Below are positions 1-9,198 of a DNA stretch of 64,000 nt, in pieces. Every line of letters starts with the position of its first letter. Position 1 is the first letter of the stretch. The stretch lies in assembly GCA_963834365.1 (NCBI GenBank), contig CAWIBS010000032.1:124001-188000 (forward strand). Reading direction: 5' to 3'. A program made the translations under genes and the position numbers. The notes under the pieces are model-generated. The model worked only from the letters and a program-made list of their open reading frames with translations, ran no database searches and was not told the origin of the DNA. Source of the DNA: CAWJAP01 sp963834365. GTDB taxonomy: Bacteria; Acidobacteriota; Vicinamibacteria; Vicinamibacterales; Vicinamibacteraceae.

Positions 1-995
1 CGTCGATCGAGCTGGTGCGCTTCACGAGCTCCGGCACCGAAGCGACGATGAGCGCGCTGCGTGTGGCGCGTGCGGCGACAAGCGCGACAGGTCGTCAAGT
101 TCGCCGGCTGCTATCACGGGCATGCCGACGGCGTTCCTCGTGGACGCCGGCTCCGGCGCGCTGACGCTCGGCGTGCCGACGAGCCCCGGCGTCGCGGCCG
201 CCGCGGCAGCGCTACACGCTCACGCGTCGCTACAACGATCTGCGATCGGTCGAGTCGCGCTCGCCGAGCAACCCGGCCCGGATCGCCGCCGTCATCGTCG
301 AGCCCGATGGCCGGCAACATGGGCGTCGTCGCCGCCGCAGCCGGGTTTCTCGACGGGCTCCGCCAGGTGTGCGACGCCACGGCGCGCTGCTGGTGTTCGA
401 CGAGGTGATCACGGGCTTTCGTGTCGGCACCGCGGCGGCGCGCAGGCGCTGTACGGCGTGCGGCCGGACCTCACCTGCCTCGGCAAGATCATCGGCGGCG
501 GTCTGCCGGTCGGCGCGTATGGCGGCCGTGCCGACCTGATGTCGCTCGTCGCGCCGGCCGGCCCGGTGTATCAGGCAGGCACGCTGTCGGGCAATCCGCT
601 CGGCGATGACCGCCGGCCTCTGGTCGCTCGTCGCGCCTGAACCCGACGCTCTACCGGAGGCTCGAGCGGCTGTCGGCGCGGCTGGCCGAGGGCCTGTTGT
701 CGGAAGCGCCGCGCGACCGCGAGCGTGCCGTTGCAGGTCAATCGCGTCGGGATCGCTGCTCACGCCGTTCTTCTACGACACGCACCGGTCGTCGACTACA
801 CGTCGGCGCGGCGCGCCGACACGGCTCGATACGGCCGGTTCTTCCAGGCGCATGCTCGCGCGAGGCATCTATCCTGCCGCCTCGCAGTTCGAAGCGTGGT
901 TCCTCTCCGACGCGCACACCGATCGCGACATCGCCTCGACGATCAAGGCGGCCCGCGGCGCCTTCGAAGACATCACACCTGGCAGCGACCAGTGA
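1..995 (+). CDS. hemL: Glutamate-1-semialdehyde 2,1-aminomutase, 5' partial, frameshifted
   Basis: PLP enzyme converting glutamate-1-semialdehyde to 5-aminolevulinate for haem synthesis; cytosolic. The gene enters from the left edge. Family motifs appear in order but in alternating frames: TSSGTEATMSALR (about base 30-65), GCYHGHAD (about 105-128), AGSGALTLGVP (about 145-178), LLVFDEVITGFR (about 390-422), GKIIGGGLPVGAYGG with the PLP lysine (about 481-525), QAGTLSGNPL (about 573-602) and GIYPAASQFEAWFL near the end. At least five indels separate them. Because no motif is lost, I think sequence error is likelier than a decayed gene, but that is inference. The stop codon at 993-995 lies inside a heptamer array. 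Confidence 0.85.
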
Positions 996-1047
996 CAAGC
1001 GACCAGTGACAAGTAACAAGCGACAAGTGACAAGTGACCAGTGACCA
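985..1047. repeat. Degenerate heptamer array, GTGACMA type
   Basis: Nine head-to-tail 7-base units, all variants of GYGACMA (GCGACCA, GTGACAA, GTAACAA, GTGACCA) with no phase slip. The array overlaps the last codons and stop of hemL. It is one of several period-7 arrays in spacers of this window. Confidence 0.85.
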
Positions 1048-1076
1048 GTACAGACCGATCCTTTGGGCCGTTTAGC

Positions 1077-1125
1077 AGCTGGTAGCTGGTCTCTGGTAGC
1101 TGGTCGCTCGTAGCTGGTAGTTGAC
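1077..1125. repeat. Degenerate heptamer array, AGCTGGT type
   Basis: Seven consecutive 7-base units: AGCTGGT (four exact), CTCTGGT, CGCTCGT and AGTTGAC. It abuts the stop codon of the minus-strand proline-racemase-family gene. AGCTGGT is the complement of the ACCAGCT units near 53.7 kb. Confidence 0.85.
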
Positions 1126-2142
1126 TACCGCCCCGGTCCCGCCCAACCTTCCGCGAGCGGATCCTCGGCATCGACGATGAACGTGTGCTCGCCGGTGATC
1201 CACGCCGATCCGGTGATCTCCGCGCGAATCGCCGGCTGCCCCTCCACTTCGAGTCGATCGGCGATGCGCGACTGCAACAGGAGGCCGGCCGCGCCTTCGA
1301 CACGAAGCGACTCGCTGGCGAGACCCATGGCGTCGAGCACGGCGGTGAGCGCCGCAAGGCCCAGCCCCGACGCCGAGCGGTCGAGACACCCACCGGTGTA
1401 GACGGGGATCGCACGAAGGTCGGCGTCTCCGTGCGGGGGACCCGTGAAGATCACGCCCTCGGCAGCGGCTCTGTCCGCCGGCGGAAGACCATCGATGATC
1501 TGCGCGCGCGAGCTCGCGCAGTCGCCCGACCTGCGCCGGGGCGAGGCCCGCGCCGGCCTGCTCGGCATCGACGATGGCGTACAGGCCACCACAGCGCGCG
1601 AGATCGGCGGCTATGCGCCGGTGGCCGACAGTCAGCGACACGCCGGCTGCCACGACGAGCGCGGGCGGGGTGGTGAACGTCACGGCGCCGATGTGCCTGC
1701 CGCCCTCGGGTGTGTCGCCGGCGCTCCCGCCATCGCGCGCAATGACACGCGCCGCCACCGGTTCCGCGGCCGTGTCGAGCACGACGCGGTCGTCCGTTCG
1801 GCCGGTGACGAGGAGGCCACGCTCGAGCGCGATGGTCGTGGCGCCAATCAGGCCGTGACCGCAGAGCGCGCGCCAGCCATCGGCGTCGAGAAAGATCACG
1901 CCGACGTCGGCGCCCTCCGTCGTGGTCTCGGTCAGGATGGCACCTGTCATGTCGCCATGCCCCCGTGGCTCGCGCATCAGCGCCAGGCGAACACGCTCGA
2001 GCCGTCGCCGCGCGAACGCGAGCCGCTCGCCCATCGTCTTGCCGCGGATGCTCGGCGTGCCGCCGACGATGAGCCGCAGCGGCTGCCCAGCCACGTGGCA
2101 GTCGATGGTGGAAATGGGGGACGTCGCTCGTGGGTGCTTCAT
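1125..2142 (-). CDS. Proline racemase family protein (hydroxyproline epimerase or dehydratase type), one frameshift
   Basis: Member of the proline racemase / 4-hydroxyproline 2-epimerase / trans-3-hydroxyproline dehydratase family, which use two catalytic residues on facing lobes. The first site is intact (ALCGHG, cysteine, near base 1860). The second site normally reads DRSPCGTG (racemase/epimerase) or DRSPTGTG (dehydratase); here it is DRSASGLG, so the Cys/Thr position is Ser. Exact activity is therefore open. One indel lies in a GC dinucleotide run around 1502-1509 and splits the two lobes; both frames are needed for full length, about 340 aa. I start at ATG 2142; an upstream GTG at 2157 is possible. 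It converges on hemL. Confidence 0.8.
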
Positions 2143-2165
2143 GGGGGCTACGGGCACTGTTGTTC

Positions 2166-2435
2166 AGTCTTCAGTCTTCGGTCCGCGTCGGCGGGGCTGA
2201 AGCCCCGCCCTACCGATCTTGCCGCGGCCTCACCGGTAGGCCTCCACCGGTAGGCCGGACCTTTAGGTCCGGCGTGCATTGGGAGCTCACTTCAGTCTGG
2301 GCTACGGGCTACGGACTGCGGACTACGGGGCTTGCGAACGTATGGTGGCGGGCCCGCAGCCGGCAGCCCGTAGTCTGTAGCCGGGACGCGGCGTTGGTCT
2401 TCGGTCCTGGTCGTTGGTCGCTGGGTCGTTGGTTC
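2166..2435. repeat. Composite heptamer-repeat spacer
   Basis: The gap between the racemase-family gene and the TPR gene is almost all repeat. Period-7 runs are CAGTCTT type (2166-2186), GGGCTAC/GGACTAC type (2299-2333), CCCGTAG/CCGGCAG type (2353-2387) and TTGGTCT/TGGTCGT type (2394-2435), with the REP-like hairpins embedded at 2191-2273. The same words recur in complement at 40.6-40.85 kb. Confidence 0.8.
2191..2273. repeat. REP-like pair of hairpins
   Basis: Two perfect 8-bp stems: GGCGGGGC-TGAA-GCCCCGCC (2191-2210) and GCCGGACC-TTTA-GGTCCGGC (2254-2273), joined by a GGTAGGCC-rich linker. The same two hairpins in the same order recur at 36868-36938. No run of T follows either stem, so neither is a standard intrinsic terminator. 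Confidence 0.8.
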
Positions 2436-2447
2436 CTGAGCCGGCGC

Positions 2448-2453
2448 TATGAT
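2448..2453 (+). promoter_or_regulatory. -10 box TATGAT, leaderless start
   Basis: TATGAT ends six bases before GTG 2460, which is in frame with the downstream TPR protein. This spacing puts the transcript start at the start codon. No convincing -35 is visible; heptamer repeats lie upstream. Confidence 0.5.
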
Positions 2454-2459
2454 GAGGGT

Positions 2460-3628
2460 GTGGGGCCACTGGCGGGTGTGTCCGTGCGCATGATGGCCGC
2501 GGCGCTCGTCGTCGCGTGTGCTGGTGAAGGCGCCGCCCGGCCGGGATTGCAGGCGGCGACCACCGACGATCGTGTGGGTGACGCCTTCCAGCTCGCGTAC
2601 AACCTCGACCACGATGAGGCCGTCGCCGCCCTGCAGCGCGTGATGCGCGACGATCCGTCCCACCCGGCGCCGCCGCGGGCGCTTGCGACGGTCATCTGGC
2701 TCAATCTGTTGTACCGGCGCGGGTTGGTCCTCGTCGAGAACTACCTGGGGCCGGTGTCGCGCGACGATGTCAAGCTCAAGGCCCCGCCGACGGACGTGTC
2801 GACGGCGTATCAGGAACATGTGACCAAAGCGCTGTCGCTTGTGCGAGGCGCGGCTCGCCCGGGCCCCGGACGACCCGGCGGCGCTGTACCAGGTACGGCA
2901 CGATTGCCGGGCTGCAAGCCTCCTGGTCTGCCACGGTCGAGGGCAAGGTGCTCGGCGCCTTCGGTTCTGCGCGGCGGGCTTACAACGCCCACGAACGCGT
3001 GCTCGCGCTCGCTCCGGCCCGCAAGGAGGCGGGCCTGATCGTCGGAACTTATCGCTATCTGGTCGCCAGCCTCGTGCTGCCGGCGCGCTGGATTGCCTAT
3101 CTCGCGGGCTTCGGCGGTGACAAGGAGAAAGGGCTCAGCCTCATCGCCGAGGCCGCGCGCCACTCCAGCTCGGCGCAGACCGACGCCAAGTTCGCCCTCG
3201 TGCTGCTGCTCAATCGCGAAGCCCGCTACGACCGGGCGCTGACCTATCTCGCGGAACTGCAGCGCGATTTCCCGCGTAACCGGCTGTTGTGGCTCGAAGC
3301 CGGGGCGACATTGCTCAGGGCCGGCCGCGCCGCCGAGGCAGAGACCGTGCTGACCGAGGGGCTCAGAAAGCTGGAACAGGATCGGCGCCCGAAGATGTTC
3401 GGAGAGGAAGGGCTCTGGTTCTACAAGCGGGGGTCGGCGCGCGTTGCGCTGAAACGAAGCGCGGAAGCGACGGCCGATCTGAATGCGGCGCTGACGAAGG
3501 AGATGGCGGCGTGGGTCCGCGGCCGCGCGTATCTCGAGCTCGGCAAGGCCGCGGACCTCGCAGGCAAGCGGACGGAGGCGCTGGCCGCCTACGATCGCTG
3601 TCTCGCAGCTGTGCACCAGCGCCGGTGA
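2460..3628 (+). CDS. Exported TPR-repeat protein, two frameshifts
   Basis: Tetratricopeptide-repeat protein of unknown partner. The N-terminus has a hydrophobic signal-like stretch (MMAAALVVACA) and the rest is helical repeat. It is readable only across two indels: frame 1 to about 2838, a short second frame with RLARAPDDPAALYQV to about 2893, then the third frame from GLQASWSATVEGKV to the end. Features include a hydrophobic segment YLVASLVLPARWIAYLAGF (about 3050-3105) and TPR-like units such as AAEAETVLTEGLRKLEQD and RTEALAAYDRCLAAV. Start GTG 2460 is chosen for the -10 box six bases upstream; ATG 2490 is the alternative. Confidence 0.65.
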
Positions 3629-3695
3629 CGGCGAGGCGGCGAGTCTCGCAGGCCGGCTCAAGTCAGCCCCCCATCGCAACTGAGGGCGGTCCCAT

Positions 3696-4190
3696 ATGGC
3701 GATCAGGCGCTGGGTATGGGTGGTCCTCGGACTCTTCGCCTTCCTGGGCGTCGGCTGCCTCGGCATGGTGGGCGCCGGGGCGTGGTTCATCTCACGTCAC
3801 GTGGACGTCCGGGAAATGAGCCGGCCGCAGATCGAGGCCGAGTTCACCGCAGTGCGAGCGCGGTTCAAACGGGAGGAGCCGCTGCTCGACGCCCGAGGTG
3901 GCCGCGGGCTGAGCACCGACCGGCTCGAAGCGCGCGCCTCGAGCTACCAGGGCCCTCTGCCGGAGAGCATGTGCGTGCTGGCGTGGGAGCAGGGCGAATC
4001 GCGGCGCGTCCGCATCTGCATCCCGTTCTGGCTGCTGAAGCTGAAGTCCGGCAAGGGAATGAAGCTGGACATTCCGGAGGCCGGCGTCGAACGCCTCGAG
4101 ATCAGCGCCGAGGACATCGAGCGTGCCGGTCCGGCGCTGCTGCTCGACCATGTCGAGAAGCGGCAGCGCGTCATCGTGTGGACCGAATAG
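3696..4190 (+). CDS. Small membrane-anchored protein of unknown function
   Basis: A 164-residue protein I do not recognise. Residues about 5-33 form one hydrophobic anchor (VWVVLGLFAFLGVGCLGMVG), followed by a soluble domain of about 130 residues without cysteine pairs or known catalytic motifs. The reading frame is clean, codon use matches the neighbours, and it ends before the next gene's leader. It follows the TPR gene by 67 bases in the same direction and may be co-transcribed. The tail ERLEISAEDIERAGPALLLDH looks like a predicted-structure domain rather than low complexity. Confidence 0.6.
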   Translation: MAIRRWVWVVLGLFAFLGVGCLGMVGAGAWFISRHVDVREMSRPQIEAEFTAVRARFKREEPLLDARGGRGLSTDRLEARASSYQGPLPESMCVLAWEQGESRRVRICIPFWLLKLKSGKGMKLDIPEAGVERLEISAEDIERAGPALLLDHVEKRQRVIVWTE

Positions 4191-4401
4191 CGGCATCGCA
4201 CACGGACGGGATGACGCGTTGCGATGAGGAGCTGACCCCCGGGGATGACGGCTGTCCGCCCGAATCTCTGGTCGGCGCTCCCTGAACCCCACGCGTTTTC
4301 ACCACTTACACCAATCAACGGACCGGCGTTTGCCCTGGCATGCCTCCTGCAATTTCTCGAGATCGCCAGCCGAGGTGCTGGGAGTTCGAGGAGTGACGCA
4401 C

Positions 4402-5052
4402 ATGCGAAATCGATGGCTGACGTTGAGTCTCGCGTTTGCGACCGCGATCGGAATGGCGGCGCCAGTGGCGGCACAGGTTGCGGTTCCCCGGCATCCTGGC
4501 TCGCAGCCGGGATGGTATGGGACTCGTGGCAACGAGGGATACCAGAACGGCTATCGCGAAGGCTTGCGCGAGGGTGAGCACGATGGCCGGTCCCGCAAGG
4601 ACTACGGCTACAAGCGCGACGATGCCTACGAGGATGCTGATCGCGGGTATCGCGGGGGCTACAGCAAGGATGCCTATCGCCGGGACTTCCGAACCGGGTA
4701 CGAGGCCGGCTACGACGTCGGCTATCGACGATACGGCTACTACGGAGGCGGCTACTATCCGGGGCGGTATCCGGACTCTCGATATCCGGGAAACCGGGGC
4801 GGATACTACCCTGGCAACGCCGGCTACGGGACGCGAGCGGCCTTCGAGAACGGGTACGCCGACGGCTACCGCGAAGGCATCGACGATGGCAACCGCAATC
4901 GCAGATTCGAGCCGACTCAGAGCGGGAAGTACCGATCGGCCGATCGCGGTTACGACCGGGGCTACGGATCGCGCGACTACTACGAGGGCGAATACCGCAA
5001 CGGGTTCCGTTCCGGCTACGAGGAAGGTTATCGCGGCGCCCGCCGCCGGTAA
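4402..5052 (+). CDS. Secreted GYxxG-repeat protein
   Basis: A 216-residue protein with a clear signal peptide (LTLSLAFATAIGMAAPVAAQ) and a mature part built from GY-x-x-G units, for example GYQNGYREGLREG, GYEAGYDVGYRR, NGYADGYREG and SGYEEGYRG, with a Tyr/Gly-rich centre (YGYYGGGYYPGRYPD). It is rich in R, D, E and Y. GAGGAG at 4388-4393 is eight bases before ATG 4402, which sets the start. No enzyme motif is present. I infer a cell-envelope role; function is unknown. Confidence 0.7.
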   Translation: MRNRWLTLSLAFATAIGMAAPVAAQVAVPRHPGSQPGWYGTRGNEGYQNGYREGLREGEHDGRSRKDYGYKRDDAYEDADRGYRGGYSKDAYRRDFRTGYEAGYDVGYRRYGYYGGGYYPGRYPDSRYPGNRGGYYPGNAGYGTRAAFENGYADGYREGIDDGNRNRRFEPTQSGKYRSADRGYDRGYGSRDYYEGEYRNGFRSGYEEGYRGARRR

Positions 5053-5059
5053 CGCGAGC

Positions 5060-5077
5060 GCCGGGCTTCGGCCCGGC
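5060..5077. terminator. GC hairpin between convergent genes
   Basis: GCCGGGC-TTCG-GCCCGGC, a 7-bp stem with a stable TTCG loop, lies eight bases after the stop of the GYxxG protein and before the converging TAT-signal gene. No T-tract follows on either strand, so it could be a weak bidirectional terminator or a REP-like hairpin. Confidence 0.45.
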
Positions 5078-5105
5078 TTCACGCCAGGGCCATTGAGCGC
5101 AGCCG

Positions 5106-6609
5106 CTATCCGGCGAGCGCCCCCCGCGTCCGCTGCACGAGCGGATTGTCGGGATCGGCCGAGCCCTTGAGATAGAACGCGGCGGCCGCAAGGAAACGGC
5201 TGCGCCCCGCCGCGCCGAGATTCACGTGATCTTCGAGCACCGCAGAGCTGAATTTGTAGTCGTGCGAGTCGGTGCCCTTTAGGAAGATCAGCCGGCGCGC
5301 GGCATCGCCGAGCGTCTTGGCATCGCCGCCCGCCTCCAGGAAGGCGAGGACCTTGCGCGCGGCGGTCAGACGATCCCGGCTGATCTCGGCGAAGATCTCC
5401 TCGATCGCACCCGGACCCGCAGCTGACAGCGGAAGGGGTTGCGAGCCTGTCGATCTCCACGTCCCGCCCGGTCCGGCGGAAAAGCGGGAGGAACGCCGCG
5501 TTCTGCAGAAGCAGGAGTTGCCGCGTGCGGTCGTCGGTGCAGAGACGCCAGGCGTAGTGGACGGCGTTGGTGAACGTTGTCGCATGCAGCGAGAGAATGC
5601 CCGGCGCCCGCATCATCAACTCGGCCGACGCCTGGAAGAAGGCGTCGAAGAGTGATTGAGGCGCCACGCCCCGATTGAGCAGAGCGATCGCCGCCTCACT
5701 GGCTCCTCGCGGACCGTCCTGCCGCAGCACGGGAAGCATCTGCGTGGTCGCATCCGCCGTCGGCGTGCCGTTGAGCCAGTCGGCGCGAATTCTCGAGACC
5801 GCGACGAGGTTGTCCCGGTAGGGGCGGTCTGGCGCGAGATCGGCTCGCCCCGGGTTCTCGCCGGCGCCATCCCGATCGAGCAACGCATACGCGAGCGAAC
5901 GCAGGACCGGCTCGGCGTGCTGCCAGCCGATGACCTGCAGCGTGCGGAAGCTGTTGGCGACGTAGATCGCCTTGTGCCCGATCTCGCGGAAGTCGCGCAC
6001 GCCGTAGCGCGACAGGATCTGAAAGATCTCGGGTGCCCCGGCAGTGCGGGCGAGGCCGGCCATAGCCGCATCGGCGGCGGCCTCGTCCCACGCGTCCATC
6101 GCGTCGATGAAGGCCTGGCGGGCCTTGTGGCTCGGAGGAACCGCGGACTCCTCGACCGGGCCAAGAGTCCAGTCGCCCTGGCGCGCATCGGCGGCCTGCG
6201 AGCTCTTGAACTGGTCGATGGCCCAGAAGATGGGCAGCCAGCGGTCCGACTCGGGCGACGCCAGGCTCGCAAGATGTGCCGAGTTGACGACGAGCACCGC
6301 GTGGAACTTGAAGCCGACGGGGCGCGGCTGGATGTTCCGCACGCCGGCGAGCAGCAGCGCGGCCAGGACCTCGCGATAGCTCAGCCCGCGCCGGATGCGG
6401 GCGGCGATCTCTTCGAGCACCCGCTCGCGGGGCGTGTCCTCGACGAGCCGTACCAGCGGCTCGATCTCCGGCGCGAGGCGGACGAGCCGGGCATCGACTC
6501 GAGCGTCGATCGCTGACACCGCCGGCAGGCGCGACAGAAAGCGGACGTCACCCAGACACGCGAGCGTGCCGCTGGTGCCGGCGAGCTCGAGGAAGCGACG
6601 CCGCTGCAT
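5106..6609 (-). CDS. TAT-signal protein of unknown function, one frameshift
   Basis: About 500 residues. The N-terminus MQRRRFLELAGTSGTLACLG fits a twin-arginine signal, so the product is probably exported folded. The body is alpha-helical, with blocks such as GLSYREVLAALLLAGVRNIQP, WLPIFWAIDQFKSSQAAD, FREIGHKAIYVANSF and TTFTNAVHYAWRLC; I cannot place it in a named family. An indel near 5435-5440 moves the C-terminus into another frame (IEEIFAEISRDRLTAARK through NPLVQRTRGALAG). No metal or nucleotide-binding signature is obvious. It converges with the GYxxG gene. Confidence 0.65.
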
Positions 6610-6659
6610 CTGCGTCAGGGTTCCTCCTCATTCTATGCCCAGGGCGGTGTCGAGACGTT

Positions 6660-6698
6660 CACTTGTGTTTGACGTAGTGTCCGGCTTCAGCCGGACCC
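6660..6698. repeat. REP-like hairpin with CACTTGTGTT end
   Basis: CACTTGTGTT (6660-6669) followed by GTCCGGC-TTCA-GCCGGAC (6679-6696). The 31 bases 6668-6698 are an exact inverted copy of 30584-30614. The CACTTGTGTT end also marks the 38.9 kb element. It lies between two minus-strand genes. Confidence 0.75.
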
Positions 6699-6713
6699 CG
6701 GGAGTCCGCCGCT

Positions 6714-8067
6714 TCAGCGCGAGGCGGCGATGACGTCCGTCTTCTCGATCTTCGACTGATCGAGCTCGATGCCGAAGCCGGGCGCGGTCGGGAGCGTGAT
6801 GCGGCCAGTGTCGGTGACCGGCGGCTGCTTCTGAAAGTGCACCTTGTCGGGCACGTGCGCGATCAGGTACTCGGCCATCGGACACACGGCCGGTGACTGG
6901 CTGGCCACGACGTGGAGTGCGGCGTGGATGTTGTGGCCGTGCGGAATCACCATCGCGCCGTGGAGCGACGCCAGGTGGCAGATCTTCACGAGCTCGCTCA
7001 CGCCCCCGCACCACTCCGGGTCGGCCTGGATGATGGTGGCCGCCCCCGCCTTCAGATACTGGTAGGCCTCCCACCGGCTGTAGAAGTGCTCGCCCGTCGC
7101 CACCGGAATCGTCGTGAGACGGCTCAGCGCGGCGAAGCTGTCGATGTCGGCGGCCGGGAACGCTTCCTCGATGAAGAACGGACGATACGGCTCGACCGCG
7201 CTCGCCCAGCGGCGCGCGAACTGGAGATCCCACGCCTGAAACGCGTCGAACATCACCTCGGCGTCGCGACCGACGGCCTCACGAAGGACACGCACCATGT
7301 CGATCGCCGTGTTGCAGGCCCTTCGGACCGTCACCTGGTCCCGTCGTGAAGAACCACTTCTGGTAATCGAAGCCCTTCGCGAGCAGGGCCTTCGCGCGCG
7401 CGGCCATCGCGGCGGGCTCCACCGCGAAACCGAGGCAGCTGCCGTACACCTTCACGGGATTCCGCGTCGGTCCGCCCAGCAGTTCGTAGACCGGCGCCTT
7501 GTAGTATCGGCCTCGCCAGTCCCAGAGCGCGCAATCGAGCTGGCTGAGCGCCATCATGTAGTGGCCCGCCCGCGCATGCCGGTTCCCCCGGTACATCTGG
7601 TCCCACAGCGCTTCGACGGCGAGCGCATCCTGGCCGATCAGCAGACGTCCGATCTGGGCGACGATCGGCGTCACGACTTCGGGGTCGGAATAGCCGTAGA
7701 GCCCTTCGAGCCCGCTCTTCGTGCGGATCCGGACGTAGTGGTGCGTCCGTGTCTGGCGGACTGGCGTCGCGCCGGGGTTGTCGCGATACGGCGCCGGCCG
7801 CCGCGCGTCGTAGACGTGGAGCGGTGTCGCCTGCCACTGGCGATCGACGCCGGGCACGACTTCCACGGGCCCGCTGATCCGCAGGACCTCGACGGCCTCG
7901 ATCGTGCGGCCGGCGCGATCGGCGTCGGTCGTCTGTGCGAGGAAGGCCTCGACGGGTGCCGGAACGAACGTGGCCGGGAGCAGCGATGCCGCGGGCACGC
8001 CCCGCGCCAGGAGGGACAAGACGTCGCGCCGGCGGCGACCGAGAGCGGACAGGGACCGGGAACCCAT
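6714..8067 (-). CDS. Enolase-superfamily dehydratase/racemase (mandelate racemase-like), TAT signal, one frameshift
   Basis: Mandelate racemase/muconate lactonizing subgroup, which abstracts a proton alpha to a carboxylate, often in sugar-acid dehydration. Motifs in order: catalytic-lysine region QKWFFTTGPGDG, metal ligands MFDAFQAWD (Asp), FFIEEAF (Glu) and ATGEHFYSRWE (Glu), then ADPEWCGG and the base region IPHGHN. The N-terminus GRRRRDVLSLLARG plus a hydrophobic stretch looks like a TAT signal, unusual for this normally cytosolic family. ATG 8067 has GAGGGGG upstream. An indel near 7315-7325 splits the protein; all ligands survive. Its neighbours (DUF1080 protein, TRAP transporter) suggest sugar-acid use. 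Substrate unknown. Confidence 0.8.
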
Positions 8068-8307
8068 TCGCGAACCCCCTCGGAAAGGGTTCAATATGAC
8101 CCACGTCGGATCGATACACAACGCGCCCGACACGCGGTCGGGTCAGACGAACGGCTGCTGCTGGACTCGTGACTGCCGGCCGGTCCGACCTGTGGGGCTT
8201 GCGTCGGAGGCGGAACTGACGGACCATCCGGCGTCTTTGCCCGTTGGTCCAGTCGCCGAGTCCCCCAGCCGCCCATTCGCCCACTCGCCAGTGCCCCGGA
8301 GGTTCGT

Positions 8308-9174
8308 ATGAGCTCGCACAAAACGCCCCTGTCCATGCCGCTTGTCGTGCTGACTGCCGTGCTCGGGGTCGCCACGGTTGCCGCCGCCGTCGTCGTCGGT
8401 GCGGGCCAGGCCCAGTCGCCGCCTCCGCCCGCCAAGCCCGTCACCGGCTACGACGATACGCCGCGGCACCCGGATGGCAAGTGGCGCGTCCACGATGGAA
8501 CGCGGCCGGTCCCGCGGGTCGTCTCACCGGGCACCGCCAGTACTCCTGACGCGCCAGGCAAGCCGCCCGCCGATGCCGTCGTCCTCATCGGACCGGGCAG
8601 CGATCTCTCGAAGTGGCGCATGAAGAACGACGGCGCTCCCGCGAACTGGAAGATGGACAACGGCGTGCTCGAGTCGGGCAAGCAATACCTCCAGACCCGC
8701 GACGAGTTCACCGACTTCCAGTTGCACGTCGAGTTCGCGACTCCAAAGGTGGTGAAGGGCGACTCGCAGGGTCGCGGGAACAGCGGTGTCTTCCTGCTCG
8801 GCCGGTTCGAGGTGCAGGTCCTCGACAGCTACGAGAACCCGACCTACCCCGACGGCCAGGCGGCCGCCATGTACGGCCAGTATCCGCCCCTCGTGAACGC
8901 GTCGAGAGGACCCGGCGAATGGCAGACCTACGACATCGTCTTCACCGCGCCGCGCTTCAAGGACAACACCCTCGAGAAGCCCGCGATCGTGACCGTGCTG
9001 CACAACGGCGTGGTCGTGCACAACGCCACGGCGTATCTCGGGCCTACCGCTCACAAGAAAGTGGATGCCTACACCCCCGCCAGCGCCAAAGGGCCCATCG
9101 AGCTGCAGGACCACGGAAATCCCGTCCACTTCCGCAACATCTGGCTGCGTCCGTTGAAGCCCTACGATCAGTAA
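8308..9174 (+). CDS. DUF1080 (3-keto-disaccharide hydrolase-like) secreted protein
   Basis: A 288-residue protein: signal or anchor segment (LVVLTAVLGVATVAAAVVVG), a proline-rich linker and a concanavalin-like DUF1080 domain (about residues 80-285). Family landmarks are WKMDNGVLESG, TDFQLHVEFATP, GNSGVFLLGRFEVQVLDSY, the YGQYPPLVNASRGPGEWQTYDI block and ELQDHGNPVHFRNIWLRP. DUF1080 proteins act on oxidised disaccharides or other glycans outside the cytoplasm. CGGAGG lies about eight bases before ATG 8308. It is divergent from the enolase-superfamily gene and just upstream of the TRAP transporter. Confidence 0.85.
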   Translation: MSSHKTPLSMPLVVLTAVLGVATVAAAVVVGAGQAQSPPPPAKPVTGYDDTPRHPDGKWRVHDGTRPVPRVVSPGTASTPDAPGKPPADAVVLIGPGSDLSKWRMKNDGAPANWKMDNGVLESGKQYLQTRDEFTDFQLHVEFATPKVVKGDSQGRGNSGVFLLGRFEVQVLDSYENPTYPDGQAAAMYGQYPPLVNASRGPGEWQTYDIVFTAPRFKDNTLEKPAIVTVLHNGVVVHNATAYLGPTAHKKVDAYTPASAKGPIELQDHGNPVHFRNIWLRPLKPYDQ

Positions 9175-9198
9175 CCTGACGGCTCAGTTCATCGGCAC

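Noticed and set aside
985..1125. Short repeats as a CRISPR array
   Set aside because: Units are 7 bases with no unique spacers and no cas genes; they are degenerate tandem repeats.
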